A DNA stretch of 64,000 nt, from contig CM059977.1 in assembly GCA_030490835.1 (NCBI GenBank), forward strand, positions 8,956,765-9,020,764. The letters are read 5' to 3'. Source of the DNA: Annona cherimola. Lineage: Eukaryota > Streptophyta > Magnoliopsida > Magnoliales > Annonaceae. The notes beneath the pieces were generated by a model. It made no database searches. It had not been told where the DNA came from and saw only the letters and a program-made list of their open reading frames with translations. This document shows, in pieces, positions 56,329 to 64,000 of the stretch. Each line of letters begins with the position of its first letter. The first letter of the stretch is position 1. A program made the translations under genes and the position numbers.

Positions 56329-56476
56329 TATTTGTACGGATAATTATGTGGAAATGATTGAACAACAGAGTAATTTTTACAGAAAAATGTTGAAAACAGA
56401 ATAATTAGGAGGGTGAAGAGTTTTTTTATTGAAAAATTTTTATTAACATTTTTTTTCCGCCCAATCAAACACACCC
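56329..56476 (+). repeat. Tourist-like MITE, truncated copy
   Basis: The 3' half only: ATTATGTGGAAATGATTGAA through to the terminus CAAACACACCC. Confidence 0.55.
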
Positions 56477-56622
56477 GCATTGTAACTACAGCGAATGAGA
56501 TAAATTTTGTCTCCACCTCTTGTACGCAAACCGCGCTTCAGGAACAACGTGACAACTGAGTATTTTGCTCACCATATATGCAATTCCTGTAAGACGCTAT
56601 GATATGCAAGTTTCTCTATTCA

Positions 56623-56909
56623 GTGTTTGTTTGGGGCAAAAAAGTGTTAACTAAAACTTTTCAATCTAAAATTTTTCAATCTCCATAACTACTCTATTTT
56701 TTAATTATTTTTTCACATTTTCTATACAAACTACCATACTTTTCAATCATTTTTACACAACTACCCGTACAACTAACCTATCTATTTTAACTTTATTCTC
56801 TTTACTCCTTATTATTACTCCTATTATATCATATCATTTTTTATTAATTTGATAACTTTTACTCCAAAAACTTTTCACCAAAAGTTTTACCTCCAACCAA
56901 ACACACCCT
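56623..56909 (-). repeat. Tourist-like MITE, copy 5
   Basis: Starts GTGTTTGTTTGG and ends CCAAACACACCC. Interior (AACTAACCTATCTATTTTAA, CTTTACTCCTTATTATTACT) is close to the reverse complement of copy 2. Confidence 0.75.
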
Positions 56910-57452
56910 TAGGGTGCTCGAGATAAATATACGGAAGACGAAATTTTTTCTTTTTTTTTCTCCCGAGAATCGAAGACGGGATTTCTTCATTACAGGCAAT
57001 GCCGGCCAAACAAATCACTACTTTTCCATCAAGTAAAAGCAAGTAGGCAAGTGGTTGAACAGTCTAGTTCTCCAAAAAAATAAAAATAAAAATAAAAATA
57101 AATCATATATAGTGAACTCCAGTTCCTCAAGGATTGCATCACTCACCATCCAAGAAAGAATGATCTATTCATTTATATATATAGCCATTGTGGCTTGGTG
57201 TTATGAATCATTTTGCTGCTTAATCAGCAACAGTTGGAAATCTTATCAAATTTCAGTTACAACAACAGCACAAATCTTAGCTCTATCTCGATTCCCATCT
57301 TCCTACAGATGAAATGGTGTAACCCAGAAGCAGAAACAAAACCTGAGTTGAACATACTACATGGTACATAGATGGTGAGTGTTACATGGTTAAAAATGAA
57401 AACCCACAAGTGTTCCCAATGTGGCATCCGATTTTTATGAACTGCATCATAT

Positions 57453-60004
57453 CTAGACCTTCCCACTAAAATGCTCTAGAGGGCATTTGGTCCTCTTCTG
57501 CAATTCCAAAAATCGTTGTATGTCAAAGTTCTTTTTCTTGTACAGTCTGTTCCGCCTGGACGAGTCGAGCCTGTTCATCAGATCTTGATACGTTGGGTCT
57601 CCTGATGTGAGGAGAAAGTACGTGTATCCAACGACTATACCAGTCATGGTGGTGAAAAATGTGATGGGCTCCATGACATCCCACGAGAACTCCCAAAACG
57701 TCAGACGGAAAAAAAGGCTTACTTGAACCACTAGGAAGCCCAGCCCAGACCATAGGATGCGACGGACATGCCTGTGCGCTAGCCTATCTATCTCTTCCTT
57801 CCTTTTCACAAGCTCGTTCAGTTCTTCTCTGCTGGGGTCGTCGTCTGGAATCAATGCCAGAGGCAGCGCTTTTCTTAAAAGCTCAACGACCTAAAAGAAA
57901 CAGAAAGGGTGAATTCAACGATAAAGGGACATCCTAGCCCTCCAAATTGCAAAGATGAATGAAATCTTATGTAAAAACATACATTACAGGGTTCTTCTCC
58001 AATAAGCTTTAGTTCTTTTTGGGGAAAAAAAACATACAACTGCTGTGTAGAGGGAAGAAGAGAGACGATACCCACTTACATTACAGGGTTCTTTTCCAGT
58101 AAGCTTTAGTTCTCCTAATTGCTGTTGTTTCTATCTCCATCTCATACAATTAAACTACACTATTTATTTTATTGGCAAGCAACGATTACATAAATTTCCG
58201 ATAGCATACAGTTATTCGCCGCCAATTTTTCCATTTTCTTGAATGATTGGTTCTCGTATGAGTAATAATTGTATTATTTTACAAATGGAATTAAATACTT
58301 TAATCAAGAAGTAAATATGTGCTTAACATAAAAATTAAAAAAATCCAATTGAAGACCATCATAGTCTCTGCGACGAACACCCCTTCCCAAATAATTTAAG
58401 GGGAGAACATGTGAAGGAGACTACAAAAATAGAAGCTGGTATCTTTATTCCTAGTGGACATCCTTTAGAAGCAATATCCGGATGGGCTCGGCAGCTTGCG
58501 ATTACCTAGATAGTTTTGACCTCAATAAAGAACTGGGCGTTTATCTTTTTCCATGGCCCCAATCTCTTGATAATAGAGAATGTGAATGTGGGGTGCTGAT
58601 GTTCAGATAATTTTGCAATTCATGGGCTGCATAGAGCAAATCAGCAGCAGGGCAGCAGCTGCAATGGATCCAAACAGAGATGCCATCTGCTTGAAGACAG
58701 TAGCAAGGTCAGGCAAAGGTGGGTGGGTCCCAACTCCCAACCACAAAGGAATATAAGCATTTGGGGATGCGTGGACGTGTGGCATGCATTGCGGATTAAC
58801 ACGGGAACTTGGAAGGAATTTCTCCATGAAAAGCAGCAGGCAATTCGGAAAGTAAAAATGCCACTCGTTCCAGCTCCAACGGAGTTGCATGAACAAAATC
58901 CAAGAAAAATAAACGAATGCCTCGACAACTGCATTCAGGATTTTTACTGAAGTAAAAGCAAAAGTGAAAAGGTGTAAACAATTTTTTTTTTAAATGTAAT
59001 AATTAGAGTAAAGACGAGAAAATTAAAAAAAGTACAAACTTAAAATTAATAAGTTGTAAGAGAAATATGAAAAGACAAGGAAAAATGTTAGAAAGCACGG
59101 GTAACGATAGAAAAAGTAAGGTAATATCAAATCATATCAGCAGTAAAATTTTCTTTTTTCACTTTTAAATGTTACCCATACGGACGTCGGGATAATAATT
59201 TTTTTAAAAAAATTGAAGGATAAAGACTAATCAAGCAAGGTAAAAAGAAAAGAGAAAAAAATGTAAATTGCATATCCATAAAGCGATTTCATTAACCCAA
59301 TAAAAACAGGGGCGAGAGATTTTTTTGAAGGGAAATCCAGGCATCGGTAAGGGAGGAAATGAAAGGAACACAACGAAAGAACCAATGCTGTTTGTAAAAT
59401 CCAATTTCAATCAAAATAACGAAAAGGCAACAACAGAAATTTGAAGAGAGATTGGGGTAAAAAAAAATGCAATATGGCCTTTAAGACAGCTAACAACCCG
59501 ATGAAATCAGATGCACTTTTTTTTTTGAATGGAGAAATCAGATGCACTTAATCCGGTCGAAGGGAGAGGCAAAAAAAGGGGGAGAAATTTTCAGAACTTC
59601 ACCTTTTCGGGATGGAGATAGACCTTATCCCGGAAAAGCAGCACCACGCCGGCCTCATCCAGGACACGAGCGAACGCAGCTGCCTCTTCCGACGACCGTG
59701 CGACACCCATGCTCTCGCATTCCCGGAGGAGATCGGGGTATCGGATCACCTCCCCGCCATCCATTCCGAGCTTCCTCTTCAGAGCCTCCACATTCACCAG
59801 CCGCAGCAACTTCTTGGCCTCGGAGGACGAGATCAAATCTTCCCCGTTCGGTGTTTCGGCGGGCGAAGGAGGCGATTCATGGCTGGAGGAGCAGAAAGGG
59901 AGATAGGGACGGAGGAAGGGCGAGTGCGCGACGAGGCAAGGCGGCGTCCTCGGGTTTCGGAGGGCGGAGAGAGTTCGAGAGAGGAGAAAGGACGATCTCC
60001 GCAT
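57453..60004 (-). CDS. MCU: Mitochondrial calcium uniporter (MCU) protein
   Basis: Two exons, 60004-59603 and 57890-57453, phase-0 junction (donor GTGAAG, acceptor TTTTAG), 279 residues. MCU forms the Ca2+-selective channel of the inner mitochondrial membrane. Residues 1 to about 40 ([12 protein letters not shown]..., Arg/Ser/Leu-rich) are a mitochondrial presequence. An N-terminal matrix domain includes [21 protein letters not shown] coiled-coil-prone stretch ([20 protein letters not shown]) precedes membrane helix 1 (about 181-197). The selectivity filter W-DVME-P is at 204-209, helix 2 about 209-226 ([19 protein letters not shown]), then a basic matrix tail. The filter matches plant MCUs. 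The start at MRRSS is preferred; an in-frame ATG 21 codons upstream would place a less typical sequence before the presequence. The intron is 1.7 kb. Plants have several MCU paralogues and the exact one is not resolved. Confidence 0.93.
57981..58122. repeat. Tandem duplication in the MCU intron
   Basis: ACATTACAGGGTTCTTCTCC followed by AATAAGCTTTAGTTCT recurs 94 bases later as ACATTACAGGGTTCTTTTCC and AGTAAGCTTTAGTTCT. Each copy contains acceptor-like TTACAG. Confidence 0.7.
58123..59602. other. Rest of the MCU intron
   Basis: Mostly AT-rich. 58603-58930 has more balanced composition with a 97-codon minus-strand frame ending [24 protein letters not shown] residues, preceded by a CAG; it may be an inserted gene fragment, but nothing matches a family I know. 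58976-59165 vaguely resembles a decayed Tourist-like MITE. Confidence 0.35.
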
Positions 60005-60426
60005 TGTAGTTGGGAAGAGGGCACAGAAAGAAAGGGAGAGAGACGGATATTTTGAAGAGCCGCGCAACGACCGTTCAACGGCGGGAGCGAGACGTCCTTT
60101 ATGGAGGCGCTAACGGAGAAACGGAGGTGAGGCGAGTGAGGGGCTGGGGATGGATTTCTCGGATGCTCTGCTGCTGAATAATGGATCATGCTCGGCCGCC
60201 CGGGCCGGAAGAAGTAGATAATATTTGTGGCCGTGCGGGAGAATCGCTGGCGAAGTCGCCGGTCGTTTCAGCTTTTCCGATAAAAATGCAAATGATGCGA
60301 CGAACGGGAGATTATGCTGTTTGGTTAGGTAGGTAGTAATTACTTGGGCATGGCTGATGGGGCTTATAAACGGGGTTCCGACTAACGGCGACCCTAAAAT
60401 TTGTGGAGTTCGGCCGGTGTTCAGAT
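60005..60426. other. Promoter region of MCU
   Basis: GC-rich to about 60260. A CATAAAGG word on the minus strand (60097-60104) is a weak TATA candidate. Nothing else seen. Confidence 0.3.
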
Positions 60427-61162
60427 TAAGGGCGGGAATTGTCGCGGGTCGTCTTGTGACCCAATTTTGACCTTGACGTGTTTTTGGATGGTAAAATTAA
60501 TATATTTTTTACCCATATAGACTATTGAGATGAGTCAAAAAGTTTGACCCGAATTCAAAAATAGCGTCGGCGTGGGTCAACCATATCCCCACCCAAAGAG
60601 TCTGACTCCTCCGCATATATTAATTTATTAAAAATTATAAACTTATATTTAAATATTATTATTATTATTTTCTTTCAAAATTCTCACTTTTTTATAATCA
60701 ACTCTATAAACAATAGAATAATCAATTTATTCAGAAAGCAATATAAGAATAAAAAAAAATTATTACATATATAACCCTTATGTATAATTGTATATTAACC
60801 TATTTTAATAAATTTATACTGTATTTTCAAATATTTTGTTTTCTTAATTATGTGTCTTCAATAATTAGTGAAATATTGAAGCATATAATATTTAAATTTA
60901 GTAGAGATGTATATTTATGTTTGATAGGTATATAAATTCTTAAAATTATCTTATTTAACCCGTATTTTTTACCCGACCCGCTATCTCGAAACCGGTCCGA
61001 TACCAATTCGAAGTTTGTCCCGAAACTTATAAAAAAAAATAATTGTCAAACAAACCTTGTCCCAACTTGGTATAAAAAGAGGATCAAACTCAATTTTTAA
61101 AAAGTAGGATCAGAGTTAGGCAAACCTTGACCCGGTATGGTCTACCCCGATTCCCGCCCCTA
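60427..61162. mobile_element. Non-autonomous hAT-type element
   Basis: 736 bp with ends TAAGGGCGGGAAT and (reverse complement) TAGGGGCGGGAAT. The 8-bp target duplication is GTTCAGAT / GTTCTGAT (60419-60426 and 61163-61170, one mismatch). Subterminal sequences at both ends are rich in GACCC, CGGGTC and ACCCG words; the AT-rich centre has no coding sequence. End style resembles the element at 39111-40455. Confidence 0.8.
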
Positions 61163-64000
61163 GTTCTGATACATAAAGTCATGAAATTCTGATTTTAAAC
61201 CTGGTCCCATCCCAAAATTTGGCTTGGTTTGGCCTGGCCTTGTTTTGTTTATCTATCTCTCAGTCCCAGCGGCATAGATATTTTCTAATTATTCTGTATT
61301 ATTACCATTATTAAGGAAAAAGGTAGCGATAAGCCAGACTAAAATTGGATTAACAAGATCGAGACCCAGTTCAACTCTTCTTAAAACAAAGAATAAGGTT
61401 TCACCAAAGTGTACCCTTGGCTAAGGGTCGATGCAAATGAGCTTCGCCAAAGCATACCATTTACCAAGGAGCCGCATGAACGAGCATTTCATTAAGTTTG
61501 AATGCCTTGGCAAGGTCGGTTTGTTGACCGCTCACTCAAGGTTGACAGAAAGTCTGTGATCAGATGAAGAAGCACTTAAGGAAGAGGAAGATATCTTGAG
61601 ACATGAGTGCACTCACTCTCAGTATGAAAAAAGATTATCTTTCATTTAATTAAGAAATGATGTCTCTATAGATCTACAATGACTCAGTCATCTCAAACCA
61701 ATCGTGCTAAGGCAACCTCATGGTCCGATCAACTACAGACAAACACATTGCTTAAAAGAATATCTCTAAAGAATGATCACAAATATCTTATTTGACAAAG
61801 GCATATTCTATCAGTACCGGATCTTATATAAATACTAATCAGCTCTCAAATGGAAAAAAGCAGAGGAAAGAGAGACACATGAGGGTAAGGAAGAAAGAGA
61901 AACCTCCATATGCTCTCCTCTTAGACTATCAATATTCCTTTCACCATTAAACGCAACTTTGACCACTTGACACCGGTTACTAGTATCCGGAAAAGATAAC
62001 ACCTACAAGGAATTGACTGAAAAAAAGGAGATCAACATTTGAAGTAGAGACATTCAATAGAAAGATACCTCGTAAATGGAGTACTATGCTTCATTGCCCC
62101 TATTGGCCATGACAAGTAGGTAAAATGTTTTGTGCCCCTCTTAGTCATTTCTCTTGTTGGTTCCTTTACATAAGCCGACCTATAGGCTACAAGAGAGAGA
62201 TAGTCACGACGAGTAAAATATATTTTTATAACGTGCTCTCGGAGGGATCAATACCAATAAAAGCCTCCATAGTCATATAATAGGATTCCACTAACTCACT
62301 AGACCTAGTCGTCCAACCAAAATAGGAATCAAACGACCACACCCATAGGTGCTCTATAAGTCTCCAGCTAGTTGAAATTAAATAAAAAAAAATTAATTCG
62401 TCAAGTATGGACCCTAGCCATCTGGGCTAGGCCTAAATCATCTGGACTGAACTAATGAGACATGAATATTATTAGAGTTATTTAATGTCATCCATGTTCT
62501 AAGATTAAAATAATAAGTGATGAGAGAGAAAATGATTCCTCAAATGCCAATTGCAACAAGCTACTCACTTCAATGAGAAGCAAGCCATTAACATAAAGAA
62601 ACCCAATAGTGGTGAACGAAACTTAGTGAAATTGTTCACCATTTTCAAAAAATATTAATTTTCTGTGTTAACCTTTAGTCATGTATATGATCAAGCTTAA
62701 CTCTTATTGCAAATAAAATAACAAACTAAGAGACTTGATTGCGTGGAAGAGCAGATAGATCAAAAGAATAATCAGACAACAAAGAATCAACTCTTATTCA
62801 TGTATCGATGATGAGTATAACTTTGTGAATGCAAAGAATATAAGTCAAATTCCTAACATTATAAGTGATGAAAAGAAGAAGAAAAAAATACACCAAAAAA
62901 AGAATCTAAACAAAACAACAACCATCACTGCCTAGATAAAAATCCTTGAGTAAGACAAAGAAGGTAGAGAGGTGGTGAAGGTTAGAAGCAAGTTGAAGAG
63001 GCAAAGCTAGACTAAGCAGTTGCAACATACTTCTTCTAAATGGGGATGTCAAATGAAGGATTCGTTGATAAGGGGTTCAACTTGTATAGGTCCGTTTGGG
63101 GTTGACTCTATCCTTACCTTTATCTCGAAAACTCGTATCTTACTTTATTTTAGGTCAGGTTGATTTTAAGCATACTATACCATATTTTTTAAGGTCGAGT
63201 TGGTTCTAATTTTCGTTTTAAATCAGTTTCTTAAATAGTCTTTATATTCTATTTTGAATACTATAATTTTATCATGTGTCTTACTTAAAAACCTAAATTA
63301 ATATTATAATAGTATAATTTTTGAAATTCATTCATTAAATTTACTAATTAATTGATAGATTTAAAAAGTGTTTATATATTTAATGAGTATATTTATGAAT
63401 TTTATTATAAAGGCTATTTTATAAAATTTATATTAAATATATATTAATAATTTAAGTTGATTCTGGATGCCTAGACCTTGGAACCTATCCCACTCTAATT
63501 GAACAAAATATTTTTTTAACTTAGAACCTGCTCCATCCTATAAATATAAAAATAAAAACGTATCATAACCATTTTAAGGTATCTAACGAGTCAACCCACA
63601 AATACAATAATCAAGTCACACCCCTATTTATTGACATGCACTAGATTATATACAACCTTTTGCCACAGTGTCATTGGAGCTAATGCCTAAAGAAGACAAC
63701 ATGAGAAGGGCAAAGCGCATGAGCATCACTGAAAAAGCTGAGTATCACTGAGAAAGCTATCTTTTGAGATGCACGATCCGTGAATGGAATATCCTTATTT
63801 TTAGGATAACTTCAAGTTCTTTAAAATTTTAATATAATTTTTTATTTTAAAATGCAACTTTTTTATTACCAATATATATCATTAGATTCTCATCTTAGAT
63901 ACAAATTATATTTAACAATCCTGTGTTCTCTCAAATAGACCCTACATAATATTAACTTTGTTTTATCAACATGAGTCTCGTATTAAATAATTTTGACTTG
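61163..64000. other. Right-hand intergenic region
   Basis: No gene found. 61320-62160 has balanced composition with a TATATAAATA box (61825-61834) and a downstream C-rich stretch, reminiscent of a solo LTR of a gypsy element, but no TG...CA ends or target duplication could be fixed. 63040-63630 has GGGGATGTC and (reverse complement) GGGGTGTGAC words at opposite ends, possibly a decayed hAT element. 63708-63760 contains a short direct repeat (GAGCATCACTGAAAAAGCTG / GAGTATCACTGAGAAAGCT). Confidence 0.35.

Larger units (their letters stand above)
55993..57452. other. Intergenic between the HSP90 fragment and MCU
   Basis: 55993-56196 is AG-rich low-complexity sequence continuing the HSP90 frame. 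56165-56325 is GC-rich with short palindromes (GGTCACAAAAGTGACC). Two Tourist-like MITE pieces follow. 57072-57102 is an AAAAT-type repeat, and 57103-57452 is probably the 3' UTR of MCU. Confidence 0.45.

Overview
The window is nuclear DNA from a flowering plant. The evidence is intron-split genes for plant-specific families (a pollen-type SKU5-similar protein, the pectin-synthesis protein GAUT7, a P-class PPR protein, a plant mitochondrial calcium uniporter), typical plant repeats (Ty1/copia, short non-coding LTR element, RTE-type LINE, tRNA-derived SINE, hAT, Mutator-like and Tourist-like elements), and no rRNA, CRISPR or bacterial-style operons. The SKU5-like exons and an HSP90 fragment are strongly G/C-ended at third codon positions while other genes are not, which suggests a monocot; that is inference only.

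Layout. 1-713: promoter, 5' UTR intron and start codon of an unidentified minus-strand gene running off the left edge. 714-6197: AT-rich intergenic DNA with MITEs. 6386-8765 (+): three-exon SKU5-similar gene of the NTP303/Bp10 pollen clade. 11462-23468 (-): ten-exon GAUT7 gene whose introns hold a LINE pierced by two nested MITEs (intron 7), a short LTR element (intron 4) and a Tourist-like MITE (intron 9). 23.8-45.1 kb: gene-poor repeat desert with a SINE, Mutator-like foldbacks, two non-autonomous hAT elements (one carrying gene-like GC-rich sequence) and a dense foldback cluster at 38.3-43.3 kb. 45131-47248 (-): intronless PPR gene close to Arabidopsis At4g19890. 49638-55992: C-terminal HSP90 fragment split by a copia element (49840-55529) whose 188-bp LTRs read as identical, with 5-bp target duplication CTACG. 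57453-60004 (-): two-exon MCU gene. 60427-61162: a third hAT-type element; the rest is AT-rich.

The genes do not form one pathway; they are separate single-gene loci: pollen tube wall and membrane (SKS), Golgi pectin synthesis (GAUT7), organelle RNA processing (PPR) and mitochondrial calcium uptake (MCU).

I did not find a clearly new biological system. The most notable structures are the young copia insertion in HSP90 with an unusually long GC-rich leader, the three-deep nested insertion in GAUT7, the hAT element that appears to carry a host-gene piece, several elements whose ends are fixed by target-site duplications, and a Gly in place of the first Asp of the GT8 DxD motif in GAUT7. All family assignments come from reading the sequence; no database search was run.
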